From NCBI RefSeq assembly GCF_013488225.1, contig NZ_CP041239.1, positions 124,001 through 188,000 on the forward strand: DNA of 64,000 bases, written 5' to 3'. The position numbers and the translations under genes are program-made. Positions 44,433 to 53,350 of the stretch are shown piece by piece (position 1 is the stretch's first letter; each line of letters opens with the position of its first letter). This stretch comes from Sinorhizobium mexicanum. Its GTDB lineage: Bacteria; Pseudomonadota; Alphaproteobacteria; Rhizobiales; Rhizobiaceae. A model generated the notes under the pieces. That model saw nothing but the letters and a program-made list of their open reading frames with translations, searched no databases and was not told the DNA's origin.

Positions 44433-44492
44433 CAGCACCACATGAACCTCGACAACCTCGAGGAGTCCAAGCGCTATCCGCGGGGAGAATGA
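44433..44492 (+). pseudogene. betC: 3' end of choline sulfatase gene betC (probable)
   Basis: Twenty codons ending [17 protein letters not shown] before a TGA resemble the extreme C-terminus of rhizobial choline sulfatases, and the stop lies one base before the betB start, as expected for betC-betB. The rest of betC is absent, replaced by the enolase-family gene. The match rests on memory of the family, so confidence is moderate. Confidence 0.5.
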
Positions 44493-44493
44493 C

Positions 44494-45957
44494 ATGAAAG
44501 CCCAACCAAAAGCCTCGCACTTCATCGATGGTGAATATATCGAGGACACCACCGGCACGGTGATCGAGAGCATCTATCCTGCGACCGGCGAGGTGATCGC
44601 TCGTCTTCATGCAGCGACGCCCGCGATCGTCGAAAAGGCGATTGCTGCGGCGAAACGGGCGCAGCCGGAATGGGCGGCGATGAGCCCGACGGCGCGTGGC
44701 CGCATCCTGAAGCGCGCCGCCGAAATCATGCGCGAGCGCAACCGCGAGCTTTCCGAGCTGGAAACGCTCGACACCGGCAAGCCGATCCAGGAAACGATCG
44801 TCGCCGACCCGACCTCCGGGGCCGACAGTTTCGAGTTCTTCGGCGGCGTCATCGCCACTGCGCTCAATGGCGACTACATTCCGCTCGGCGGCGACTTCGC
44901 CTATACCAAGCGGGTGCCGCTCGGCGTCTGCGTCGGCATCGGCGCGTGGAACTATCCGCAGCAGATCGCCTGCTGGAAGGGTGCGCCGGCGCTTGCCGCC
45001 GGCAATGCCATGGTCTTCAAGCCTTCGGAAAACACGCCCCTCGGCGCGCTGAAGATCGCCGAAATCCTGATCGAAGCCGGGCTGCCCAAGGGCCTCTACA
45101 ACGTCATCCAGGGCGACCGCGGCACCGGCCCGCTGCTCGTCAACCACCCCGATGTCGCCAAGGTGTCGCTCACCGGCTCGGTGCCGACCGGCCGCAAGGT
45201 CTATGAAGCAGCCGCAGCCGGGCTGCGTCACGTGACGATGGAACTTGGCGGCAAGTCGCCGCTGATTGTCTTCGACGATGCCGATCTCGAAAGCGCCATC
45301 GGCGGCGCCATGCTCGGCAATTTCTATTCGACCGGCCAAGTCTGCTCGAACGGCACGCGTGTGTTCGTGCAACGGAAGATCAAGGAAGCGTTCCTGGCGC
45401 GGCTCAAGGAGCGAACCGAGGCAATCGTGATCGGCGACCCGATGGACGAGGCGACACAGCTTGGGCCAATGGTTTCCAAGGCCCAGCGCGACAAGGTCTT
45501 TTCCTATATCGAGAAGGGCAAGACGGAAGGTGCGCGGCTTGTCACCGGCGGCGGCATTCCGAACGCCGTTAACGCCGACGGAACCTATATCCAGCCCACC
45601 GTCTTTGCCGACGTCACCGACGAGATGACGATCGCGCGCGAAGAGATCTTTGGGCCGGTCATGTGCGTGCTCGACTTCGACGACGAGGCGGAGGTCGTCG
45701 CCCGGGCGAATGCTACCGAATTCGGCCTTTCCGCCGGCGTCTTCACCGCCGACATCACCCGCGCGCATCGGGTGGTCGACCAGCTCGAAGCGGGTACGCT
45801 CTGGATCAACACCTACAATCTCTGCCCGGTCGAGATCCCCTTCGGCGGTTCGAAGCAATCGGGCTTCGGACGTGAGAATTCGGTCGCGGCGCTCAACCAC
45901 TATACCGAGCTCAAGACCGTCTATGTCGGCATGGGGCCGGTGCAGGCGCCATATTAA
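44494..45957 (+). CDS. betB: Betaine aldehyde dehydrogenase
   Basis: Aldehyde dehydrogenase of 487 aa with the BetB length and signatures: the N-terminal [31 protein letters not shown], catalytic Glu250 (MELGGKSPL) and Cys284 ([10 protein letters not shown]). It oxidises betaine aldehyde to glycine betaine, an osmoprotectant and, in rhizobia, a carbon and nitrogen source. GGGGAGAATGAC precedes ATG 44494. In rhizobia the order betI-betC-betB-betA is usual; here only a betC tail precedes it and no betA follows, so the bet operon is broken at both ends. Cotranscription with the catabolic run is possible (73 bp gap). Confidence 0.94.
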   Translation: MKAQPKASHFIDGEYIEDTTGTVIESIYPATGEVIARLHAATPAIVEKAIAAAKRAQPEWAAMSPTARGRILKRAAEIMRERNRELSELETLDTGKPIQETIVADPTSGADSFEFFGGVIATALNGDYIPLGGDFAYTKRVPLGVCVGIGAWNYPQQIACWKGAPALAAGNAMVFKPSENTPLGALKIAEILIEAGLPKGLYNVIQGDRGTGPLLVNHPDVAKVSLTGSVPTGRKVYEAAAAGLRHVTMELGGKSPLIVFDDADLESAIGGAMLGNFYSTGQVCSNGTRVFVQRKIKEAFLARLKERTEAIVIGDPMDEATQLGPMVSKAQRDKVFSYIEKGKTEGARLVTGGGIPNAVNADGTYIQPTVFADVTDEMTIAREEIFGPVMCVLDFDDEAEVVARANATEFGLSAGVFTADITRAHRVVDQLEAGTLWINTYNLCPVEIPFGGSKQSGFGRENSVAALNHYTELKTVYVGMGPVQAPY

Positions 45958-46273
45958 ATCATCGGTTGATGAACCGAGCCGCTCATTGAGCTTGCTGCCG
46001 ACGACGGCAACGGGTCGAAACGGGTCTTCCTGCGACGCAGACATACGTCGATTCAGCCCATAGATTGGGCAATTTCCAGGTCGGCCAACGAGCGAAATGC
46101 GCGACGAAGAAACGCCTGCCTGCCGTTAGGTGATCGGGGTGCCCCGGGTTCTCAGCATTCTACGGCGGTGTGCAAGTCAATGTCCCAGCACCCGTTGAGC
46201 GTTCAGCCGCACTCCGCCTCGCCCGTCACACGCCAGATCGCATCGCCGACATCGCCGGCCACCAACAGGGAAA
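45958..46273. other. No supported gene; small hairpin after betB
   Basis: TCGGTT-GATG-AACCGA (45962-45977) forms a perfect 6 bp stem right after the betB stop, without a T-run. The rest shows no coding signal. betA, expected here, is absent. Confidence 0.5.
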
Positions 46274-46636
46274 TCAGCCACCGCCATGAGGATCCCTCAC
46301 AGTCTCGACATCGAAGGCGGCCCACAGCGCCTTGTAGACCTCCCCGACCATGACATCCGTTGCGGAAGCGCGCAGCGCCGCATCGGCGCCTGCAAACTTG
46401 GCGATCGCGGTGGCCGGAACTTCCCAGATGCCGTCGATGATTTCTTGGACAAGATGGTCCAAGCTCACCTTTCCGGAGGGGTGCCGGAACCGGTAAAAGC
46501 GTGCAAGGTGCAGCGAAAGGTGAATGGCGACCGCCGACGTTGCCAGCGGGCGATTAGTAAGCAACGTGCCCCGCAGATCGTCATCGATCTCCATCAAGGC
46601 CGTCTTGATAATTGCGTCGTTGAGTTCGTGTCCCAT
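46274..46636 (-). CDS. Hypothetical protein
   Basis: Predicted soluble protein of 120 aa, largely helical, starting MGHELNDAIIKTALMEIDDD and ending in a short glycine-rich tail. Composition and absence of arginine runs support a real gene; no family is recognised. ATG 46636 has only a weak ribosome binding site. It lies downstream of the truncated mucR gene on the same strand, perhaps in sequence that was originally separate. Confidence 0.5.
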   Translation of the reverse strand: MGHELNDAIIKTALMEIDDDLRGTLLTNRPLATSAVAIHLSLHLARFYRFRHPSGKVSLDHLVQEIIDGIWEVPATAIAKFAGADAALRASATDVMVGEVYKALWAAFDVETVRDPHGGG

Positions 46637-46710
46637 GCGCTCATTAACGCACAGATCCCCGAAATCGTCGCATCGACTCTTAGTATAACGAGAACATACC
46701 TGCAGTTGAT

Positions 46711-46791
46711 GTTGCGGCTCAAATAAGCGGACACGATGCGGCTGGTGAGCTCAAGTCTCCGCTTCTTCTTCTCGAAACGCGATTTCGTCAA
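46711..46791 (-). pseudogene. mucR-like gene, 5' fragment
   Basis: From a TTG at 46791, with GGAG upstream, the frame reads FEKKKRRLELTSRIVSAYLS then RN, the N-terminal oligomerisation segment of MucR proteins, and then runs into unrelated sequence. The zinc-finger core is missing. Its upstream region shares a conserved leader element with the intact gene at 14523-14987. Confidence 0.7.
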
Positions 46792-47539
46792 TGATCTCCT
46801 CCGTGGTCTGCATTGCAGGTATTTCAGTCTGAAGAAAGACGTCAGAGAGAAAGGCGCTGTTCATCGACGGTTTTTTCGGCCCACTGTTCTTTGTTCCTGA
46901 CGTCGATGGTCGGGATGGGACCACCCGCGAATGTTGCGGATGGTGTGAATACAGAAGATCGCGACGATGTCTGTCAGAACTCTTCCCAGCTTTCCTCGAC
47001 AGCGACGTTCCCTGGAAGACGTCGAAGCCCTCGTTTGTGCGCTCAAATCTGGCGCTTTTCTCGCCATTCTTCGTGAGGTATCGCGTGCGGCGTCCCGGTT
47101 GAAAAGGTAGTCCGAAGCGGAGTGCCATCGCAGCTATTCCTGTCTCCATCCTGGGTACCGGACGCCCACGATCTGCTTGAATTCTTGCCCAGGTGGTACG
47201 GGAGAGATCGATGGAACTTTCCAAGTTGAGTCAAGGCCGCCACACCCGCGGTGATTGTGTTGGGGCCGCGGCAGTTCGACAGCGGCCACACTTTTGCGAG
47301 CCCTTGGTGTCAGGGACGACCCCGTTCTGTGCGTAGAAGATCGCATGATATATCGCCTCCAACACTCGCGGGAAGGAGAGGGCACGCAACCATCTCTTGC
47401 TTTGCCCCGCTCGTGCGGCATTCCTTAGAAGTCGCAGGAAGTAGCGGTCCCTCGCGAATAACTGAACTCAGGCAGCTGTGGGCTGCTGCACTGGAGCTAT
47501 CCTGGTCGCCGTGTCCAGCCTGTCCATAACCCCCACAGT
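46792..47539. other. No supported gene; mucR-type leader element
   Basis: TGCAGGTATTTCAGTCTGAA (46814-46833) matches the leader upstream of the intact mucR-like gene. The remaining sequence contains only unsupported frames on both strands. Confidence 0.4.
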
Positions 47540-48136
47540 TTATTTCGACGGGCTTCGGCCTGTCGGTGGATTCGGCGCCCATCCGGTCTCAGGGGTGACG
47601 GCTGTCGTATCGTTGCGCTCCTGCCAGCCGGTTATGCCCGCAGGGAGCCAGTGGACTGAGGTGTAGCCCGCTCGAACGAGGCGTTTACCAATATTCCAAC
47701 TACCCCAGCATTTCGGCCGGCAGAACGTGACCAGCGGAGCCGATTTGTCCCCGTTCGTCAGGTCCGCGATGCGCCGGAGCAGCGCATCGACCTTTTCGTC
47801 CGACAGGTCTGCGCGGCCCGCACCCGGGAACCAGACCGCCCCGGGAATAGAGCGGTGTGTTGGCTTCCAGATCGTCGAAGGGGGGAGGCCGTTCGGCTTC
47901 CGGTCTGCGGGACCTACGTCCACCAGCAGTGGTTTTTGCCGCAACAATGCCTCCAGCGTGGGGACGTCGATCACACGTGCGCCTTCGAGTGTTGCTGGCG
48001 TGTCACTCACCATCGGGCCGGTCCAGAGCCCCGGTGGCTCCGGGACGGCAGCTTTGTCTTGCGCGGCCGCAACGGGAAAGATCATTAGGACCGCCAAGAT
48101 CGCGGCCGGCAATGCCCGGATTCCGGCGCGGATCAT
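47540..48136 (-). CDS. PQQ-dependent catabolism-associated rhodanese-like protein (CXXCW family)
   Basis: Exported rhodanese-like protein of 198 aa with a signal peptide (about residues 1-25, ending PVAAA). The hallmark FCRPKCWGSWN (Cys139, Cys143, Trp144) and IPGAVWFPGAG match the family linked to PQQ-dependent alcohol oxidation. Its exact job is not known; it may handle electron transfer or maturation of a quinoprotein dehydrogenase in the periplasm. Its start overlaps the stop of the SoxYZ-like gene by 4 bp, so the two are coupled. No quinoprotein dehydrogenase is present in the window. Confidence 0.88.
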   Translation of the reverse strand: MIRAGIRALPAAILAVLMIFPVAAAQDKAAVPEPPGLWTGPMVSDTPATLEGARVIDVPTLEALLRQKPLLVDVGPADRKPNGLPPSTIWKPTHRSIPGAVWFPGAGRADLSDEKVDALLRRIADLTNGDKSAPLVTFCRPKCWGSWNIGKRLVRAGYTSVHWLPAGITGWQERNDTTAVTPETGWAPNPPTGRSPSK

Positions 48137-48948
48137 TCGTCCATCCTCACGGGCGCCCCAACCGATCCCTTCCAGCTGACACCTTTCGTATCGCTCGCGT
48201 GAACGGTGAATTCGCCGTTCTCGGACTGATCGTACGTAAACCCGATCACTGGGTCCGACGAGAGCGAGATATCGCCCGTAAGTTCGAAAACGGTCTGCTC
48301 GCCGTAGCTAACCCTGATCCGGTCGAGGTACCGGGCCGGCGTGTGAAGTCGGGTTACCTGGTTTATCTGCATGCCGCTGAAGTTTGGATGGCGGATCATC
48401 AACGTTGCCTCGTTCGGATGGTCGCCGCCGCCGAACTTCATCTTCATGCGACCGACGTTTTGCAGAGCTTCCGCGTCACTCACTCCGATGGGAGCCGTGC
48501 AGCCGCCCGACGCCTTCACGAACGTCCTCGTCTGATAGAGCTCTCCATCGCTGGTCTCGGCAACCGCATGCACGTTCGTATAGTCGTTGACCCTCACTCT
48601 GAGCTTGATCTCGCTTGGATCCCCCGCCGGGCCGAAGCTGATCTTCGCTGCGTATGGTGACGGATTGTCGTCAATCACGAGATGGACGGCCCGCACCTCA
48701 TCCTTTCTCAAAACCCTTACAGTGATCGGAACGAGGGCCGGATCCTGAGCACGGGCTGGCGCCTCGATCGTGATCAGGTCGTCTCCCGCCTCGATCGGGC
48801 GATCGCCGAAAATATACGCGCTTATTTCCTGCCAACGTGCCTGCCGTTCGGGCTCGCGGCCGTCGATCGCCGAAACGCCGGCCGACACCGCAGCAGGGTA
48901 TGTTGCGGCAATGCAAGCAGCCGTTATGAGGTCTCGCAGAAGCTTCAT
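48133..48948 (-). CDS. Quinoprotein-dehydrogenase-associated SoxYZ-like carrier
   Basis: Periplasmic protein of 271 aa with an N-terminal signal peptide (about 1-23). A SoxY-like domain (about 30-155) carries a cysteine in KASGGCTAPIG (Cys150) and a SoxZ-like domain follows (about 165-271). Such fused SoxYZ-like carriers occur beside PQQ-dependent methanol/ethanol-type dehydrogenases; they are not part of thiosulfate oxidation there. The role, perhaps a relay or sulfur carrier, is unproven. It stands between the CXXCW protein and the zinc hydrolase, all on the minus strand. Confidence 0.88.
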   Translation of the reverse strand: MKLLRDLITAACIAATYPAAVSAGVSAIDGREPERQARWQEISAYIFGDRPIEAGDDLITIEAPARAQDPALVPITVRVLRKDEVRAVHLVIDDNPSPYAAKISFGPAGDPSEIKLRVRVNDYTNVHAVAETSDGELYQTRTFVKASGGCTAPIGVSDAEALQNVGRMKMKFGGGDHPNEATLMIRHPNFSGMQINQVTRLHTPARYLDRIRVSYGEQTVFELTGDISLSSDPVIGFTYDQSENGEFTVHASDTKGVSWKGSVGAPVRMDE

Positions 48949-48978
48949 TTCAAGCTCTCCAATCGCGGATCTCGTCTT

Positions 48979-49947
48979 CTATTCCCACTCAAGTTCCTTG
49001 TAGGCTTGGGTGACGTTGCGGCCATTGTAATCGTCAAACAGCGCCCATCGGCCGCGTTCCGATTGTGCCACGGTTTCGATCGCCTCCTCGATCGTCACGC
49101 CGGCCTTGATCGCCTTGCGGGTCTCGTCCCTGAGCGTCTCCAGATATCGTTCCAGGTTGGCAAATGCGGTTGCGGAGTCCACCACAGCAGGGCCGTGCCC
49201 CGGCACCGCCCTCGTTGCGCCAAGGGACTGCAGCCTCTGCATCTCGTCGAGCCAGCCGTGCAGGCTACCATCCAGCGAAGGCACGCGTCCCACAAAAAGC
49301 AGATCGCCGGCAAACAGAAGACCGGTGGCCGAATCGAGCAGGGAAAGGTCGCAATCGGTATGCGCTGTTTTGTGGGCCGTGACTCGGATGATTCGGCTCC
49401 CCAGTTCTATCTCGGCGCCATCGCCGTCAATCTCCTGTGTTGGCAGCACAACATGCCCCACTTCCTGTGGGCCGAGCACCTCGACGAGACGCTGGCGGTA
49501 GAATCCGCCTCTCGCCTGAAGTGCGGAGCCCAGCCTGTGATGGCCAACAATGGCCGGCATGTCCTCTTTGAACGCGGCCGCGCCGAAACAATGGTCGGGG
49601 TGCACGTGCGTCACCACCACATGCCTGATCGGCCTTTCGGTTCGTTTCCTGATCTCCGTGCGCAGCCATCGCCCGTCGGCAAGACTGCCGCCGGGATCGG
49701 TTACAAGTACTGCGTCCCGTCCGATGACGAATCCGACATTTGCAATGCCATTGTGGTTGCCTGGGGTTACTTCCACGTCAGGACCACGCCGGACGAAGAC
49801 ACCGTCGGCAATCTCCTCCACGCCCACTGCTTCAGCGGCAAACCCGATTTGCGGCATGCAGCAGACGCAGAAGCCTGCAAGCAGGTCGCGCCGCGATATC
49901 GAGGGCGGGCGGGGCCCGTCTATCGGCGAATGCGATGGCTCCTTCAT
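48979..49947 (-). CDS. Quinoprotein relay system zinc metallohydrolase (MBL fold)
   Basis: Metallo-beta-lactamase-fold protein of 322 aa with a twin-arginine-type leader (SRRDLLAGFCVCC, cleavage near GFAAEA). The zinc motif THVHPDHCFGA (His114, His116, Asp118, His119) and later HKTAHTDCD, LLFAGDLLF and VPGHGP are complete. This family occurs in gene sets around PQQ-dependent dehydrogenases. ATG 49947 has a strong ribosome binding site (GGGAGGCGCC). It is the first of three minus-strand genes and its promoter lies next to a broken LysR gene, perhaps the former regulator. Confidence 0.88.
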   Translation of the reverse strand: MKEPSHSPIDGPRPPSISRRDLLAGFCVCCMPQIGFAAEAVGVEEIADGVFVRRGPDVEVTPGNHNGIANVGFVIGRDAVLVTDPGGSLADGRWLRTEIRKRTERPIRHVVVTHVHPDHCFGAAAFKEDMPAIVGHHRLGSALQARGGFYRQRLVEVLGPQEVGHVVLPTQEIDGDGAEIELGSRIIRVTAHKTAHTDCDLSLLDSATGLLFAGDLLFVGRVPSLDGSLHGWLDEMQRLQSLGATRAVPGHGPAVVDSATAFANLERYLETLRDETRKAIKAGVTIEEAIETVAQSERGRWALFDDYNGRNVTQAYKELEWE

Positions 49948-49994
49948 GGCGCCTCCCACAATGCAGGGCTGTGTCAACTGTCAAGCTGCAGGCA

Positions 49995-50370
49995 AATAGA
50001 CGTGATTGTCAATGTACAGTGGCGCGAGCACCGACCCCGCGAGGATGCGGGCTCCTTGATGATGTTGGGCAAGACACCGAATGTGGCAGTGCCAACGAAG
50101 GCGATCCGCAGACGGCCTGCAACCCCTTCGCCGATGCGCCTTACCTCGCGCTCGGTCTGGTCGACACACTCCAGTATTTCCCTTGCCCGCTCCTGAAGCA
50201 GTTCGCTGGCTTGTGAGCCTGATCTGGCTGCGGCTGCGATCGAACAGGACCGCGCCAATCTCCTTTTCAAACTGAGCTATGGCGACTGACCGGAGGTTGG
50301 GCAGTACCGAGCCGCGCAAACGCCCGGGCGGCCCTTCTTTCAGGGACGTCGCGAGTTAGTTGCTGCCCTG
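49995..50370 (-). pseudogene. LysR-family regulator, degenerate N-terminal part
   Basis: In different frames the strand reads RAFARLGTAQPPVSRH, then AIAQFEKEIGAVLFDRSRS, then ASELLQERAREILECVDQTE and GRLRIAFVGTATFGVLPNII. These are consecutive parts of a LysR DNA-binding domain and the start of the effector domain, broken by at least two frameshifts and lacking the rest. Confidence 0.75.
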
Positions 50371-50384
50371 GCTTCATCCAGCTA

Positions 50385-50870
50385 CTACAGCTTGTAGCCG
50401 ATCTTTCGCAGCAGGTCTTTCCGCCACGCAATGTCTGTGTCGGTTTCGACACCTAGCGGTGAGGCGCCATCCACCACGCCGAGCACGCCGCGGCCCAGTT
50501 CCGTTTGCGCGACGATCACCTGTGTCGGGTTGGCCGTCGCGCAGTAAATGCGGCAGACCTCTGGTACTGCACGTACCGCAGACAGCACGTTGACGGGAAA
50601 AAATCCGTCGCCCAGAAAGATCAGGAAAGTGTGGCCAGCGCCAATGGCCAACGCGTTGTCGCGGGCGAGGGCGATCACGGCTTCGTCATTACCGGACCAG
50701 CGCACGAGCCGCTTTCCGGAGGCCTCGCAGAAGGCCAGCCCGAAGCGAATGCCTGGAACCGCGCCCACCAGCGCTTCGTGGAGGTCTTCCACAGTCTTGA
50801 TGAAATGCGACTGGCCAAAAATGAAGTTGGAGGTGTCCGGCTTGACGATGGGCACCACGGTAAGCTCCAT
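50385..50870 (-). CDS. Adenosine-specific kinase family protein
   Basis: Protein of 161 aa matching the small adenosine-specific kinase family first known from archaea. Characteristic stretches are KPDTSNFIFGQSHFIKTVED, PGIRFGLAFCEASGKRLVRW, and FPVNVLSAVRAVPEVCRIYC followed by ATANPTQV. The assigned function rests on the family name; activity is poorly established in bacteria. ATG 50870 leads directly to the conserved N-terminus. It appears monocistronic, on the same strand as the LysR remnant and quinoprotein genes. Confidence 0.85.
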   Translation of the reverse strand: MELTVVPIVKPDTSNFIFGQSHFIKTVEDLHEALVGAVPGIRFGLAFCEASGKRLVRWSGNDEAVIALARDNALAIGAGHTFLIFLGDGFFPVNVLSAVRAVPEVCRIYCATANPTQVIVAQTELGRGVLGVVDGASPLGVETDTDIAWRKDLLRKIGYKL

Positions 50871-51372
50871 GGCTGCGCTCCTTCAAGGTAGGCAACGCAA
50901 TGGTAGGTAGGCGGACGAGAGGCGATTTCAAGCCGCCACAGGCGGACCCGGCGCGGCCACCCTCGCTTCCTCGCTGCGGAAGGAGGGGCGCTGCCAGCTG
51001 GTCGACTCCGAAGAACAGGGAGGGGTGCTGAGCCGACCCTGCTTCGAAGAACATCGCCTCGGATAGGAGCGATAGCGCCAAACGCAGGGCTCCTCCGATT
51101 GTTCCGATAAATCAGGCCATCTTTGGCACTTTCTTTCGAGGGGCGCTGCCATCTGCGCCACCATCGCCGTCGTCATCCCGCCACCAGCCTGATACTCGGG
51201 CTTGGCGACGGTTCAGCTCGGCCTGAGGCGGCCACAGCGGCAGCTTCCAACCTCTATTCGGCAAGCTCGAGGTGCCCGGATAAGGCGCGGGTGTGTGCGA
51301 CAAGTCACAGTCCGGGATGCTAAGGGGTGCCCCTGCGGGCGGGGGTCATACCACTAAACAGGAGACTTCTCG
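50871..51372. other. No supported gene; exsH upstream region
   Basis: Only arginine/serine-rich shadow frames are seen. The segment must contain the divergent promoters for the kinase-family gene and exsH; ATG 51373 of exsH is preceded by AGGAGAC. Confidence 0.5.
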
Positions 51373-52770
51373 ATGAGCAGAACTGTCACTAATGCCTCGG
51401 GCGAGCCGCTGTCCTATAGCGGCGGTTCTACGGCATGGTTTTCCGCCAGCGGGTCCGGATCGGTCCTCTACGGAACCGCCGGCAACGATTCGATGTGGGG
51501 CGACAGTTCCGTCAATGTCACCATGATCGGGGGCAGGGGGGACGATATCTATTATCTCTATTCAGGGGACAACCAGGCCTCTGAGGCGCCCGGCGAGGGT
51601 GTTGATACTATCAGCACCTGGATGAGCTATGCGCTGCCGGAGAATTTCGAGAACCTGACGGTCACCGGCGACGACCGTTTTGCCTTCGGAAACAGTGCTG
51701 ACAACATCATCACCGGCGGCGCGGGCAGCCAGACGCTCGACGGCGGCGCCGGCGACGATGTCCTTACTGGCGCGGGTGGTCAGGATACGTTCGCTTTCAA
51801 GAACGGCAACGGCAGCGATCTGATCAGCGACTTGGGTGCCGACGATATCGTCAGGCTCGAGGGCTACGGCTTCACGTCTTTCGAGCAGATCCTGTCAAAC
51901 TTGGCCCAGGAAGGCGCCAATCTCAAACTGAGCCTCGCCGATGGAGAAAGCCTCGTCTTTGCGAACACCACCGCCGATCAACTGCAGGCGAGCCAGTTCA
52001 GCCTGGCGCTGGACCGATCCGTTCTGACGCAGACCTTCTCGGACGACTTCAACACGCTTCAGCTCAACGACGGCACAAGCGGTGTGTGGGACCCGAAGTT
52101 CTGGTGGGCACCGGAGAAGGGATCGACTCTCACCGGAAACGACGAATTGCAATGGTACATCAATCCTGACTATCAGCCGACCGCCGCGGCCAATCCTTTC
52201 TCGGTCACGGACGGAGTTCTGACGATCACCGCCAAGCCGGCGTCAGAGGCGATTCAGGCCGAGACCGACGGCTATGATTACACCTCCGGCATGCTGACGA
52301 CCTACTCTTCGTTTGCCCAGACCTATGGCTATTTCGAGATGCGCGCCGACATGCCGGACGACCAGGGGGCATGGCCAGCCTTTTGGCTTCTGCCGGCCGA
52401 CGGTTCCTGGCCGCCGGAACTGGACGTCGTGGAAATGCGCGGCCAGGATCCGAATACTGTCATCACCACCGTGCATTCCAACGAGACCGGCTCGCAGACC
52501 AGCATCGCGAGCGCGGCCCAGGTCACCGATACAAGCGGCTTCCATAAGTATGGTGTACTTTGGACGGAAGAGGAAATCGTCTGGTACTTCGATGATGCGG
52601 CGATCGCCCGCGCCGACACCCCCTCGGACATGCACGATCCGATGTATATGCTCGTCAATCTCGCCGTCGGGGGCATGGCAGGTTCGCCGACCGACGGGCT
52701 CGTCGACGGCGCCGAAATGAAGGTCGACTATATCAAGGCCTATTCGCTCGACGCCGACTGGCAGATCTGA
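51373..52770 (+). CDS. exsH: Secreted endo-beta-glycanase ExsH (GH16 with RTX repeats)
   Basis: Extracellular glycanase of 465 aa, the same length as the Sinorhizobium ExsH that trims nascent succinoglycan. The N-terminal 150 residues contain RTX-type nonapeptide repeats (GGRGDDIYY at 53-61 and GGAGSQTLDGGAGDD at 115-129), the calcium-binding signature of type I secretion substrates. The GH16 domain (about 220-460) has the catalytic ELDVVE motif (Glu349, Asp351, Glu354). No Sec signal is present, consistent with PrsD/PrsE export, whose genes must lie elsewhere; only a broken PrtD-type exporter is in this window. A strong hairpin follows the gene. Confidence 0.93.
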   Translation: MSRTVTNASGEPLSYSGGSTAWFSASGSGSVLYGTAGNDSMWGDSSVNVTMIGGRGDDIYYLYSGDNQASEAPGEGVDTISTWMSYALPENFENLTVTGDDRFAFGNSADNIITGGAGSQTLDGGAGDDVLTGAGGQDTFAFKNGNGSDLISDLGADDIVRLEGYGFTSFEQILSNLAQEGANLKLSLADGESLVFANTTADQLQASQFSLALDRSVLTQTFSDDFNTLQLNDGTSGVWDPKFWWAPEKGSTLTGNDELQWYINPDYQPTAAANPFSVTDGVLTITAKPASEAIQAETDGYDYTSGMLTTYSSFAQTYGYFEMRADMPDDQGAWPAFWLLPADGSWPPELDVVEMRGQDPNTVITTVHSNETGSQTSIASAAQVTDTSGFHKYGVLWTEEEIVWYFDDAAIARADTPSDMHDPMYMLVNLAVGGMAGSPTDGLVDGAEMKVDYIKAYSLDADWQI

Positions 52771-52821
52771 GCGGCGAACGGAGCGACCGGGCCGGGCTTT
52801 CCCTGATCGACCTGAAAGGCA

Positions 52822-52852
52822 AGTGCCCGCGCGGGGGACCAGCGCGGGCACT
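52822..52852 (+). terminator. Hairpin after exsH
   Basis: AGTGCCCGCGC and GCGCGGGCACT form a perfect 11 bp stem around a 9-base loop, 52 bp after the exsH stop. No T-run follows, but stem strength and position fit a transcription stop or mRNA 3'-end stabiliser. Confidence 0.7.
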
Positions 52853-52924
52853 CATAACAGGCTGAGACCTGACGCCGCTGAGGGACGGCGCGACACGTGG
52901 GAGACGTCGCTTCCTTTGCCAGCT

Positions 52925-53290
52925 TCATCTCATGGAACCGACCTGGATCGCGCCGAGCGGCTCGAAGCCGTAGCGTCTGTAGAACGGAATGTTGCGCGGG
53001 TTCGAGGATTCCAAATAGGCTGGCGCGTGATCGCGATCGCACCGTGCGAGTGCGTGCGCCATCAGGGCGTCGCCGTGACCTTTGCCTTGATGTGCCGGGT
53101 CGACGCCGATCAGGGGCAGGTACCAATGTGGTTCGGTTGGGTGGTACGTGGCCATCTGCTCGAATATGGCCGTGGTTTCGGGGGGCAAGAGAGCGCGCAA
53201 CCGTGCTCTCGAGCACCGCACCAAGCCCTTCCTCGTCCGAATGCACACCGGGCGATAGCCACAGCGCCGTCCCGGCGTAGCCGTCGGTGC
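52925..53290 (-). pseudogene. GNAT-family acetyltransferase, truncated and frameshifted
   Basis: One frame gives GVHSDEEGLGAVLES and the next gives FEQMATYHPTEPHWYLPLIG followed by VDPAHQGKGHGDALM, the acetyl-CoA-binding motif A, then LESSNPRNIPFYRRYGFE, motif B. A frameshift near 53180 separates the parts and the N-terminal region is lost at about 53290, so the gene is broken although the C-terminal domain looks well conserved. Confidence 0.78.
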
Positions 53291-53350
53291 TAAGGCGCTT
53301 CCGTTAGGGAATGCGCTGCTCCCCTCGTGACACCGTCCAATCGGTCTGGA

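Noticed and set aside
44377..46044. 555-codon open frame on the minus strand
   Set aside because: It is antisense to betB, which has full domain and catalytic residue support; the product is rich in His, Arg and Asp as typical for antisense frames of high-GC genes.
48682..50196. 504-codon open frame on the plus strand
   Set aside because: Antisense to the well-supported SoxYZ-like and metallohydrolase genes; no recognisable domain.
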